From: Nepenthes gracilis | Taxonomy: Eukaryota > Streptophyta > Magnoliopsida > Caryophyllales > Nepenthaceae | Assembly (NCBI GenBank): GCA_033239525.1 | Contig: BSYO01000004.1 | Location: forward strand, 9,019,410 to 9,083,409 | Direction: 5' to 3' | DNA: 64,000 bases | In this document: piece by piece, positions 1-11,640 of the stretch | How the letters are laid out: every line of letters begins with the position of its first letter | How positions within the stretch are numbered: the first letter of the stretch is position 1 | The notes under the pieces: model-generated | Database searches by the model: none | Seen by the model: the letters and a program-made list of their open reading frames with translations, nothing else | Told to the model about the DNA's origin: nothing | Program-made: the position numbers and the translations under genes

Positions 1-1020
1 TACGGATGGTTTGAACATCTTTCCGTTCACCGAAAGTGTCGAATCCCGCCACCACTAAAACGAACAAGAGGTCGGCGTTTATGGCGAGATGTAATCCCAC
101 CACTCCGATGCTCAGTATCGAAACTTCTTGATGGAAGGAACTGAAAAGTGAGAGAAAGCAATGGGAGAGAGGAAAGGAGTGTCTTGATCCAGATGTCAGA
201 AAAGCTCTGGTCCTTTCTCGTATCTGGATGGTGGGAAGGCAAAGAACGTGTGTAAGGACTCGTTCGTTGCCTTGGAATTGGATTGTGTTTGAGAGTTTGG
301 GCTGGCAGGGAACTAGAGCTTGTTTCTCGAAACCCTCGGTTTTTGTCTCGAATAGCTTGAAGAAAGAGTATTCATAAAAGCGTGGTCGGGCGTTCGAGAA
401 ACATGCCCTGGATGGTGGATCCGTTTGGCTTCTTTTATTTGGTGGCGATCTTCCTTCTTTGGAAGGGAGGATCGTCCTCGGATCTTGCGCCGGCCTTCCT
501 TAGGCAGACGCTTGTTATTGATGTGGAGGATTGTTTCCTTCGGGCGGTGAACCACTTTCCAAATTAACTTCCTTCCCTTACTGGAGGTTCCTTGGGTGCA
601 AAGAGTTGGAAGGATCTGCGCGCCTTCCTTATTTGAAGGGCGCCCGATCTTGAATATTCCCTTTGAGATCGTGGAATATCCTTGGAAGATCGTGGTAAAT
701 AAGATGGACCTAATCGGGTTTCTTGTTAGAAGGCTTTTAGGGGCCCGATGTGCAAGCGCGGACACGCGCCTAGGTTGACCGTGCGTGTGTATAATTTTCA
801 AAATCGTCGGCCCTCCATTTGGGCTATGGGCTTTGTGTGAGTCGGGCCGCTCAGATGGGTCTTGCTTGGGCCCGGCTTGTATATGCGTCAATACGTCTGA
901 GTTGGCCAGTCGTGTGTTCAGAAGAAGGGAGAGCGGCGGGCGCGGTGATGGGCTATGGGCCGAATGGAATAGCAGGCAATGTTTGAAGGCCGACCACGTA
1001 AGTTGACCGTTTGTGAAAGT
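1..1020. other. GC-rich block at left edge, possible LTR-retrotransposon remnant
   Basis: The first ~1 kb is clearly richer in GC than the next 2 kb and changes abruptly near 1040. It contains GGGCC-rich stretches (around 740-880) like those in U3 regions of plant LTRs. An open frame of 192 codons exists on the minus strand (313-891), but I recognise no domain in it and it is low in complexity (Arg/Lys/Ser/Pro rich). The block is cut by the window edge, so LTR ends cannot be tested. It could equally be another kind of repeat. Confidence 0.3.
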
Positions 1021-1051
1021 TGGCCGTGAGGTTGACTTAAACTTTTTGTAA

Positions 1052-1260
1052 GTGTTATTATGTAAATATAAACATTTTAAAATTCAAATATTTATGCTTA
1101 TCTGAATATTAATTTTTATAATTTAGATAAATATTTTTATGTTATTAGTATATATCAATCTTTTTACCATAGGTGTTCTTATTTAAATATAAAATTTTAA
1201 AATTCAAATGTCCATGCTTATCTTATCTGAATATTACTTTTTTTTTCATATTTTAAGTAG
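1052..1260. repeat. Imperfect tandem duplication, ~121-bp period
   Basis: The stretch starting GTGTTATTATGTAAATATAA at 1052 recurs from 1173 as GTGTTCTTATTTAAATATAA. Both copies are followed by an AAATTCAAAT...ATGCTTATCT...CTGAATATTA series. There are two copies, the second shorter. No coding meaning is apparent. Confidence 0.7.
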
Positions 1261-3027
1261 GTATTAATTTTATTGTCGTATAGAAATAATTTTTTTTTTT
1301 TTTGTGGAGATAAACTCTCTATTATCATTTTTTTTAAATTATTTATTTTTAAATAAATTATTATAATTTAATTCCTTTAAAAAATTAAAATAAATTATTT
1401 TATAATAATCAAATCACAATCATATATATAAATAATAAATACGCTCATCTGTATAAGAAAAAAATCCCTTAAAATAAAATTATAAAATAAAAACAAAATT
1501 AACAAAATAAAATATTTATTGTTAACTTTTATATTTTTAAAATTTTTTTATATGGTGTGCGCATGCACGTGTATATATATATAACTCAAAAATCTGGTCT
1601 ATTTGACTTATTTTTTACATAAATAAAATTAATACTGTATCAGTATTTACAAATCAAAATTTGATAATAAATAAAAAAATACAGACTTAAAAAAATATTT
1701 CTAATATTATTTTATCCCATTAAGGTCGTATATTCAATCATTTTTCCCTGGGTTAAGTGGAGCCCATGGACATCCTAAGCTATATATTTGAAAGTGGGTT
1801 TTCTCATTTCATAAAATCTGCTATGCCATTCCATTAGGATTTTAATTTAAGATTGCTGAGTTCACATTTCATATTCAAAAAATTTAGTTATTTCAATATA
1901 ATAACTCCTTACTTTATTTAAAAAATGAAATAAACTATTGAAAAAATTTGTACCCCAAAGTTAGATGAGCCTCATGCAACATAACAGCAAAAGCACTTTG
2001 GCCTGAGTCAAACACATCCTCAACTTGGTGTATGCTTCCCATGGATGGGAGGACTTGAGATTCACTCACCTAATTTGTAGGCCCGATTAAAATTGAGGCT
2101 TCTATTTAGATAAATTTGATCAATTTAAAATTTTATATGATATGATTAAGATATATTATAATTATAAAAATATATGATTAAAAATAAAAATATTAAAATT
2201 TTAGATCAAATATAGTTACAAGTAAAAATAATTAGTTTAGTCTGATTAATCTCAATTTTTTATTTTGATTTTGATTTTTTTTAGAAACACTAATTTTTAG
2301 TATTTTAGATGAATGGCACATTTTTTTTTAAAAAAATATGGTACCAAATTATATTTTTATATAAATAGTAATTTTTTTATGTAAAATTTTTTATTCTGGA
2401 TATTTTTAGATATTTTTTATCTGAATATTATATTTTTTAAAAACAATTTATATTTTAGATATTTTATATATAAATATAAACTTTTTAAATAAAAAAGAAA
2501 ACAAAAAAGAGAGGGACATAAATTTATATTCTCAACATTTTAAGTATTTTTTTAATATCAAATATTGTGGATGGTCCTAATGCATTTAATTGATACCACG
2601 TTATATGGACCATCTTTTTAGCATTTAGTTGCATGAAATATTGGTTACAATAATAATTATATTTTTTCCAGTGAAAAATAGATTTTAAGAGAAATAACAC
2701 CTTTTTCTAAACTTAATTTAGAAAATTATTTTAACAAACACAGTTAATTTAGTTACAATGTATGTTGCTATAAGATCATGAAAGAAGAATATTAAAATAT
2801 AAAATTCTTAATAAAATATTTAAAATAAATTAACATTTTAATTTAATTATGCTTTTCCTTTTTCTTTTTTGGACAAGGAGTATAAAATATTTTTTCCAAT
2901 GGTATAATATTACCTCCTCTCTACAATGAAAAGTAATGCAGAGTGAATAATAGTTGTAATAATATAGAGAAGAATTTCCGTCCAAGAAACTGAATTATTT
3001 AATTTTTGTTATAGATAATAATTTATT
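1261..3027. other. AT-rich intergenic stretch without a gene
   Basis: Strongly AT-rich with many homopolymer runs and short TA repeats. No open frame of note exists on either strand and no RNA gene was recognised. It ends at the 5-bp duplication that borders the retrotransposon complex. Confidence 0.7.
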
Positions 3028-3032
3028 ATTAT

Positions 3033-3178
3033 TGTGTCCCGAGTCTCTTATTGTCATACAGATTAAGGAGTCTTTGAATTTCTTGTCACCCGAAAGGGAT
3101 CACGAGCGGGTCCGATCCCCATTTCTATTAACTTAAAACTTGTACAACACAACCTAACAAATAAGATGCCAGAGGTTG
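3033..3178 (-). repeat. First LTR of Tat complex, left piece
   Basis: It aligns with 17813 onward (GATTA-GGAG-C-T, then CACGAGCGGGTCCGATC, then CAAATAAGA). The LTR is interrupted at 3178 by the nested gypsy element and resumes at 14735. The unsplit copy near 17955-17985 shows that the two pieces belong together. Confidence 0.85.
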
Positions 3179-5753
3179 TGTCACGAATTCTAACCAAGTT
3201 GGTCAATTTAAATAATTAATTATAATTCTTAAAATTTAAAATCATAAATAACTTAAAACAAATGTTACTAAATTTTAAAATTTGGGTGTAACAAACCAAA
3301 TAAATAGGACTTGATACAAATCAAAATTCACACAGGATTTCATCGGATAACCGTTAGGATAAAATAAATATGACCTGCTCTACAATTATCGTAAGAAAAT
3401 TAACAATTTTCAACCAAAATAATAAATCAAACATAATATAACATCCCAACTGTTTCCAAAATATATCGATCGGCCTATACCCGACCAATTTCATAATCTG
3501 ATTATATCAAATATCAATTTAAATTATAATAGAACCAAAACTCACCAAATCAGATGAATTACTGACAGATCACTACTATACTCCTGCAATACATCCGAAT
3601 CTTCTACTTTGAAGTGATAAAATAAGAAAAACGAGTCTAATACTTAACAAGTATTATATTTAAATAAAAAGAATCCAATAAATCAAATAAAAGATTAAAT
3701 GGATAAAATCCGTTCAAATGACAAAATAAATTTAAATCGCCAATAAAATGAATCAAATAGAAATCCAAGATCTAAAATCCAATGATAGTTTCGTATTCAA
3801 ATTAAATATCCAAATATAAAATAAATATCTAACAGAAAATCATCCTCATCATGACGTATATATATATAATAGAAGTGATTCGAACCGATTTCAATAGGCA
3901 ATTAGCCAATTTTTAAAGTCCAATCCGAGTCTAAGTCCGAGTCCGAATCTGAATCCGATTTCAATGCCCGATTAGTTTATGATTTGGGAAAAAATTCGAT
4001 AACCGGATGATCTAATAGCGTGCGTGGAAGTCGAAATAGTATCGCGACAGATATTCCAAAGGTTTGCATTAAAATATATAATCAAAATCGTTTGTATGTG
4101 ACAAAACCAAAATTCAACTATGGATAAAATCGACTAATCTCAAATCCAAGTCCAAAAGTTTAAATCCCAATCAATGTCCAATTCAAATCAATGTAGAAAA
4201 ATACAAATCATGCATTCAATTTGAATTCCAATTATTTAAAGATTAGTTTGAGAAAGTGTTATACATAATCTTGATAACCTTAGACAAAATCAAATACAAA
4301 TTAGGCAAGTACGTATTGCCACTTATATATGAGTAAAGCTACTCACTATTATTTGTCACCCGAGATTTTGGATACAATTTTTAAATTTATCAGATATATT
4401 ATAACGTCCGAATATATTTTAAAGTCAAATCAAAATATCCAAATGAGAAGGGATACTACTCTAAACCTTTGCTATTGGTAGAAAGGGATTTCTAAATAAA
4501 TATCTCCGTCCGGAGTTGGCCAGAATATTCAATGTCCAAATCCAAATATAATGATCACAACCTGGCACATGTAAATAAAAATGCACGGTCTATGTAAGTT
4601 TTATATATTCATTTTCATACAAATATACTAATATAAAAATATATAATGTCTAATAAATTTTTTAAGCTTTCAGAAAAATATTAAACCCTCTAAAATCATA
4701 AAACCCATATCAGAAACTTTTAAATCATCCAATAAATTACACATGTATATCCAGAATAAATAAATTGAGTATATAAAAATACATACATATTAGTAAAAAT
4801 TTTAAATAGTATTCAAAATATATCAGATATTAAATCAGACTAAGGAGGGGATTCACAGATACTTGCATTGATCTCATACTTTACCGATCTGAAGAAAAGA
4901 TATCCCAAAGTGCTTGAATTGGCACTTTCACTTTTGCCACGCGTGTCACTTGCAGCTTTGCCCCTTTCTCTCTCATTTGCGCAGCTTCCTGACGTTGTTG
5001 CCACCTACATGGCCGTCGCTGGCTTGCGACCGCCTTCCACGATCGACATCGGCCTTCCCGGCGTCACCCCGTCGGCGTCTTCACCACAGCTCTGCCACCT
5101 CTCTCTTATATTGGCACGTTCTCTCTCCACCCGCACTGTCTCTCTCTCTCTCTCTCTCTCCCCCGTGAGCTTGCTACCGTGCGCCACTGCCGATCCTTCC
5201 ATGGCCACCGCTGACCACCGGCTGCAATCTCCACCGCACGGCGCCGCCAATGCCTCTAATGGCTGCTGTCGACATCTGCGATGGCCTCTTCATCGAGTGC
5301 CGTCAGCCATTGCCAACACCGACCACCACTGTGCCACCCATGAGTCGTCGTCGACTCACCGCATCTCTTCGTTGCAGTCTTTGGCCACCTCTCTCCTTCT
5401 TCCTCGCGCGGCTGCCGTTTGCCATATTCTCCTCATGCAAGCCCTCCCCTGCTTTTCTTTCTCCCCGATCCCCAATCTTTATCCCATTCTTCTGATTTCT
5501 TTTTCCTTTATTATTTTTTATTTTTTATTTTTAATAATAATATATTATTATTATTATTTTCTATTTTTATTTTTTTATTTTAAAATTTAAACCGATATTT
5601 AGGTAAAAATACGAGCGTACTTCGAGTGTCAGTCGGATTGATCCAAATATCCGTCCAAATTTTATAATATTTAATCAATTTTTGCAACATCTAAATTATC
5701 CAAAAATTACAATTGATATTAAATTAATCTAAATAAAAATTTAAGATATTACA
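3179..5753 (-). repeat. 3' LTR of nested gypsy element
   Basis: It is 2575 bp and collinear with 9752-14733. Most of it is AT-rich, but 4910-5470 is a GC/CT-rich block that has a counterpart in the other LTR at 13940-14480. Read on the minus strand this block follows a TA-rich stretch (5510-5580) and is purine rich (GAGAGAGA at 5142-5160), as a transcribed leader might be. The open frames on its plus strand are composition effects. Confidence 0.88.
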
Positions 5754-5772
5754 TTCTTTCGTCCCTACAAAA
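5754..5772 (-). promoter_or_regulatory. Polypurine tract of nested gypsy element
   Basis: Directly next to the left LTR the minus strand reads TAGGGACGAAAGAA and then the LTR start TGTAATATC. A purine run in this place is where plus-strand DNA synthesis starts in LTR elements. Confidence 0.6.
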
Positions 5773-7369
5773 ATTTCGGCTTCGAAATTTACGCATCTCG
5801 ATTTCAACCTCAATTATCCAATAATGAGGATATTCTTCTGAACTTCGTCTCTACACTTCTCAATATACTTCCTTGATCAAATGATTTATCCAAATTTGAT
5901 CCTCAACAAATCGGGATATTCTTCCCGAACTCGTCATCGAGATCTCTTAATGCTTCCTCAACTAGAAGATTCTTCAAAAGTATAAAGACCAATGGAAATA
6001 TCTTATTCTTCTGCACTAGATCATTCCCATCCCAAAAAAATCAAAATGACAACATTAACTTAAAATACTTCTCGTCAATCAAAATGACTCCAGTCAAATC
6101 ACATTTGAAGAATCATTCATATAAAACATATCATATCCATCCATCAAATTCAAAGGTAAGGCTAATCTGAAGGCCACTTCTCTAATCTGCTAAAGATTTT
6201 GAATATCCTAATAAACCTCTACTTCAGAATTCCTTTGACTTCAAAACTCGGAATTCTTCTCTTCAAGATACTTTCAGAAATATCTGATCACTCTTCTTGA
6301 GCTTCCAATCAATTTGTAAAATTGATCTCCTGCTTCAAGCCTCCAATCAAATCTTATGATCAATAGTTGTGATTCCACACGCTCCCACTGTGCCACTTTG
6401 ATCAATCATCAGCCTCAACTCAAATCAAAAGCCTCGAAATAGGAATACATTACAATCTTCACACCTCGACAATATGCCAACAGCCAATCTCAAGATTGAC
6501 TTTCCTAATAAACAAGCGATAAGTTGACTTTATCAGCTCATTCATTATCTACTAGCCCATTCTTGTCCAAACGGCTACCAAATTCTTTACTATTTGAGGC
6601 AGACTTGAAACAAAATCTTAAATGCTTCTTCTAATCGACTTCCTCCATTAGTTATGGATATAGCTTGCTACAAAGGTTGCGATCTCACACTTCATGTTCT
6701 ACCTGTCGGCTTGACTGAAATCAAATCGCCATCAAACTCTCTATACTGCGCTAGGTGAAAATTCTTCGACGTGTCCATCGAACTTGGATTATTTCAACTT
6801 AACCATAACTACTGATGACCTCATTTGTTCCCGAGTTTCTATCTAATCAGCTTCCAAACTTTTATCCAATCAGTCGAAATTCAAAAGAGAGAATTCTTGA
6901 AAACATGCCTCCTCTTAAATGTGCAATGAAAGCACTTTGCAGAATGTTCGAGATTGCCTACTCGATCGGTTCTAACTTCAAGACGGCTCGTCCAAAATGG
7001 ATATCACCATTGATCTTCATAAAAACTTCTCTCTCAAATAGATGTTTCATTCAAAATTCAATCCTAACAGTAAAAAGAGGAAATCCCTCTGACTTAATCT
7101 TCATTCAAACACCATCGCTATAGCATCTTCACGTAAAATCCTTCAGACTGCACAGCATCCTAAACTTGTCTTAGATAAGACACCTAATACGCAAAATCCA
7201 AACATATTTAAATATTTTGTAGAAGTATCAATAAGCGCTACTAATCCTTCTGATCCATCAGGGTTCGACAAAGCTGACGCCGATAACACTCTATTCTTCA
7301 ATTACTGTAAACGTTTCTCACAAATATCACTTCAATAAAATACCGATAGCCTTTATTCCAAAAGTGCCA

Positions 7370-7745
7370 ACGACACTGTAATCCTCGAGAAACATTCAAC
7401 AAAACTCTCATCATAACCAACCAGATCTAAGAAACTCCACTCTCCCAAGACCTTAGATGGTCTTTTCAATTTTGCCACTGCTTCCATCTTCTTTGAATTT
7501 TTTAAATGTCACATTAAGAACCACATGAACTAAAATGATACGTTCTTAAAATTTGTAACAGACTTTCTAATCGGATCTCATATTTCTCAATATTTTTTAA
7601 ATAAATTAGAATATCATTGACAAAACCATCATAACTAACACAAATACGGTTGAAAATTCTAATAGATATTATTCATACAAGGCGCTAAAATATTGAACAA
7701 CCTAAAAACACAATTAGAATTTGTAATGGTCACACCTTGACCTGA
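7370..7745 (-). pseudogene. Gypsy reverse transcriptase remnant
   Basis: Minus-strand translation across frame breaks gives FVNDILIYLKN (7600-7627), the equivalent of the FxDDILVYS active-site block with the first Asp replaced by Asn. After that comes SLLQILRTYHFS, matching the usual LxxLR block. Then comes GEWSFLDLVGYDESFVECF (7390-7446), equivalent to the 'VRSFLGLxGYYRRF(I/V)xxF' block. The order and spacing are those of Ty3/gypsy RT. Stops and a damaged active site make it non-functional. Confidence 0.8.
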
Positions 7746-9280
7746 AATCTGTCCTATGCATATCCTCCTACTAAATCCTCAATTAATGATACCATGAGCA
7801 CAGCTCAATCTTAAAGAAAATTTAAATTTTTTCAAATGAATCCAACAAATTCTCGATCCCTGAGAGCTGATACATATCTAATTCTCAAATAATCCAAGTA
7901 TAGATCCATCAATCCAACTTTATTTACTAGAGAATATTGAAATACTCTACGCCAAAATACTCGACCGAACGAAACCTTTTCAATAGATTCTACAATTGCT
8001 GTTTCAATTTCTTCAGCCCAGTTAAGATTACCTCATATGAAGCTTTGAAATAAACGCATATCCAAGCACAATATCGAGAATAAATTTGATTTCTTGATCC
8101 AAGAGCAATCCAATTGAATCTTCTGAAAAATATTTTCAAACTCGAAGATGACTAAAATATTTTCAATAGTCACAGAATAACTCCAAAATGTCACTATATA
8201 TGCTAGATGAACTCAGCACCCATCTTTTAACAGATGACACACATGCAACGCCGAAAATCAACCTTTAAGCCTTCTTACATATCCTTTCTTGGAATTTCGA
8301 GGACTCGTATCCTGAAACACAAAATGGAACAGTCTTAATGAAATAGTCTTCCACGACAGAGGATCCGACTCTGACTTCATAGCAAAGTGAAATAGCAAAA
8401 TGCTCTACTGGAATCGTCTGACTCCTATCTGGACGTCTGGATTCCAAATGCCAAGATTCGAACGATCTATTGACAAATGGCATATCTGGCAACAATTTGA
8501 AACAGACTTCATTTCTAATGAATTAAACTCATCTCGTGTATATCTTTTCACTAAGCTTGTAGGCTAACATTGCAAACTCGAACTTTAACGAAGAAGATTT
8601 TTCTTCATCAGACTTCCTTTTTCACTAAGCAAGTCCATCTTTCGAGTTTTGACTCTAATACTTTAATTTCTTTTAGAAAGATTTCTCCTGGAGTTACTCC
8701 TGCTCGATCAATAATGCCTCATTTAGCTTCTGGCACAGACTATTTTCAAATTGAATCTTAAAGTCCATGCTGAAATTTCTGGGCTCTCGGGCCGCTTCCG
8801 AAATCGTATGGGGAACAAATCAAGATGGCTTCACAAACTGTATATCATCCTCAACTACTATCAGGCTGTAACAAATCCTTTAGATTCTGCAATCTCTTCC
8901 TGAGTATTGCCTTAGAGGACGAATTTTGAGCTCTTCATCCATCGATTTTTCAAATGATGAAAGATCTACAGGGATGATTATCCACCCGATCATCGTGATG
9001 AATGGGAATGGACAGTCATTGAGTCTTCCTCTCATCCCAACCGTAACTTTAAATCTCTATATGATTAGTATATTCGCTGCCAACAAAATCAGACTTGCAC
9101 ATCATTATCCTATCTTTTAAGAGAAATTGTCCATCAAAACTTCACAACTTCTCTTGTGAAGTAAAACAAGTTGACTTGACTTGAATTTTCTCAACTTTAT
9201 TTGCGGCATCCAATCTTGACGAGTTTTTATTCATCTCCACTTTCACCGCTTACCTTCCTACCGGCCAGAAATCTCATTCT

Positions 9281-9440
9281 ACCCTACGAGATTTCAAGCC
9301 GACCAATTTTATCACCTACCCCTCTGCCAACCAAAGTCTCCTTCTATCCTGCGAGATTTTGAACCGACCAATTTTATCACCTACCCCTCTACTGACTAAA
9401 GTCTCCTTCTACTTTGCGAGATTTCAAACCGACACCATCC
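9281..9440. repeat. Tandem repeat, ~65-bp unit, 2.5 copies
   Basis: The series GAGATTTCAAGCCGACCAAT...TTTATCACCTACCCCTCT...AAAGTCTCCTTCTA recurs about every 65 bases, with copies starting near 9288, 9353 and 9418. It lies in the leader/gag part of the nested gypsy element, on the side of its 5' LTR. Confidence 0.75.
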
Positions 9441-9736
9441 AAGGACGCTAATGCTCTTCCAACCCAACAAAACTTCACATATATGTAGAAACCCGAATAA
9501 ATTCTAATTCAACTGTTATATCAAACCATACATTATGTTGCTCGCTCGACTAATCATGATCAGGTGATCATCTTACCAATATAAACCCAAACCTCCACAA
9601 CTCGCCCTTTTAATTCAAATCCAAGCCTCAACAATAAAAATTTCCTACCATCTGTCAAATATTATACTCATTACGTCCAAAAGTTCAGTCCATTATTTAT
9701 CCAAAATAATTCAAAGTACATCTCCTTATGACTACT

Positions 9737-9751
9737 CAATGATACCACTTT
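9737..9751 (-). promoter_or_regulatory. Primer binding site of nested gypsy element
   Basis: Reading the minus strand away from the right LTR, the sequence is AAGTGGTATCATTGAG. Eight bases (TGGTATCA) match the initiator-Met tRNA complement used by many plant LTR elements, and the rest has drifted. This fixes the minus orientation. Confidence 0.7.
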
Positions 9752-10944
9752 TGTCACGAACTCGAACCAAATAGGTTAATTTAAATAATTAATTATAATT
9801 CTTAAAATTTAAAATCTCAAATAATTTTAAACAAATAATACTAAGTGTCAAAATTCAGGTGTGATAAATCAAATAAACAAGACCCAATACAAATCAAAAT
9901 CTACACAGGACCTCATCGGATAACCGTTCGAATAAAATAAATGCAACCTGCTCTACAATCATCATAAGGAATGTAGCAATTTTCAACCAAAATCATTCCA
10001 ACTATTTTTAAAATATATCCATCGGCCTATACCCGATCAATTTCATAATCTAATTATATCAAATACCAATTTAAACCATAATAGAACCAAAACTCATCAA
10101 ATCAAATGAATGACTAACAGATCATGACCAAACTCCTACAATGCATCCGAATTTTCTACTCTGAAGGGATAAAATAGAAAAAGTAAGTATAATTGTGACG
10201 GAACGGATTTTTTTTGTATTCCGCCAGCGACCTCCTGGAACTGACACCAAAATTTCGGTGGTCCGGTTCGGGCCGATCGTGTCTTCCAATCACAGGATCA
10301 CAGATACCATCTAGGACTTATACACTTTAGTCATTAAACATATAGCGGAAGTCAATCTAATATCTTGCTGAAGCATTCATATTCATTCCCATAAAATTCA
10401 TTCCTGAATATATATAGCCATAAACATCTAATTACAAAAGTTTATCAATTCTAATAGATCATTGTATTAACTGCTTCTTCGTGGCGATCTTTCAAAAGGT
10501 GTGCTTCTAGATCATACAATCCTTCAGATAGGCTCTAGTTACTCCGTCTCGTCAGGCATTAGTTCTAAAATTTTATCTGAAGGGGAGAAAAATAGAAAGC
10601 AGTAAGCCAGAGCTCAACAAGGCACATGAAGATTTTTCATAAAATGTTTGTGCTGTCAACAGTTACAATATACATATATAAGCTATCATTCGGCCGGAAT
10701 CTTACAGAACACAAAAACAGTCAATGCAGCTAATCATATAACATAAATATCATAAGGTAACAATTGGCCGGACTATGCAAAAGTCGATTCGAAAGCCGGA
10801 ACAGTTAATATTAGAACATAAAACAGGACCGATTACAGTATAGAAATCTTCTTTTATTTATTGGTAAGGTTTCTGCTTAGCGGAAGGGAGGCTTTAATCG
10901 AGGATAGATTGTGCACATTTCCTCACAATTACGGTAATACATCC

Positions 10945-11045
10945 TTGTACAAAGCCCCAAGGATGGCTATCACTACCTCCTTATATAAAGCCCCGAGGAC
11001 GGCTGTTTCTACCTCATTGTACAAAGCCTCGAGGACGGCTCTCAC
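10945..11045. repeat. 36-bp tandem repeat, three copies, in solo LTR
   Basis: Copies start at 10945, 10981 and 11017. Each reads about TT(G/A)TA(C/T)AAAGCC(C/T)C(A/G)AGGA(T/C)GGCT and then a less conserved ACTACCTC tail. The 36-bp period is a multiple of three, which explains why a 152-codon frame stays open across it (10861-11319). I do not call that frame a gene. Confidence 0.85.
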
Positions 11046-11169
11046 TTTCTTTATCCTCGATTATCACCATAAAATCCTAAGGCATGTCGGAGAACCTTAT
11101 CTCCCAATACTAAGGTCCGAACTTATTTGTCTTATCATAAAGCTGGTCCACACTTTCTTCGTTCATTCC

Positions 11170-11640
11170 GGATGGCCATATCATAAGCCGGTTTCAAAAT
11201 CACACTATAATGTCAGTTTTAAATTTATCTTACAAGGCCGGTTTCAAATCATAATTTTCATGCGTCACTTGGCAATCCGGTTCCAAGGTTTCATTATAAA
11301 TGCCAGTTTCAAATTATAATATGAGGCCAGTTTCAAAATTTACAATGCAGGTGCTGATTTTCAAAATTTACGATACAAATGCCGGTTTTAATTATAATAC
11401 AAGGTCGATTTTAAAATTTATAATACAAATGCCAGTTTCAAATTTACAATACAAATGTCAGTTTCAATTATAATACAAGGTCGGTTTCAATTATAATGCA
11501 AATGTCGATTTTTAAAATCTACGGTACAAGGTCAGTTTTAAAATCACAATGCAAATGCCGGTTTTAAATTTACAATACAAATACCGGTTTTAATTATAAT
11601 ACAAAGCCGATTTCAATTATATTATAAAGACAGTCTACTT
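11170..11640. repeat. Degenerate short tandem array (GGCCGGTTTCAA-type units)
   Basis: More than a dozen units of about 25-35 bases follow the pattern (A)A(G/T)GCCGGTTT(C/T)AAATTATAATACA with substitutions and small length changes. The array fills the middle of the solo LTR. A similar GCCGGTCAAC-type motif continues weakly near 12340-12420. Confidence 0.75.

Larger units (their letters stand above)
5773..9736 (-). pseudogene. Decayed gag-pol interior of nested gypsy element
   Basis: About 4 kb, roughly 1 kb or more short of an intact gypsy interior, with no long minus-strand frame. The only convincing coding remnant is the RT segment at 7370-7745. Lower coordinates (5900-6900, downstream on the minus strand) would hold RNase H and integrase. 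Short hints such as MKCEIATFVA near 6690 recall the integrase zinc-finger region, but I would not call the domain. Short plus-strand frames at 6815-7123, 8570-8761 and 8926-9120 look accidental. Confidence 0.7.

Noticed and set aside
313..891. 192-codon minus-strand ORF at the left edge
   Set aside because: No recognisable domain. Composition (Arg, Ser, Lys, Pro) fits a GC-rich repeat. Kept only as a repeat block.
4868..5590. 240-codon plus-strand ORF
   Set aside because: It lies in an LTR, is Ser/Leu/Pro-rich from CT and GCC repeats, ends in an Ile/Phe/Tyr tract from T-runs, and the copy in the other LTR is not open over the same length.
10861..11319. 152-codon plus-strand ORF in the solo LTR
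   Set aside because: Held open by a 36-bp tandem repeat (multiple of three). No domain, and it lies inside a TE.
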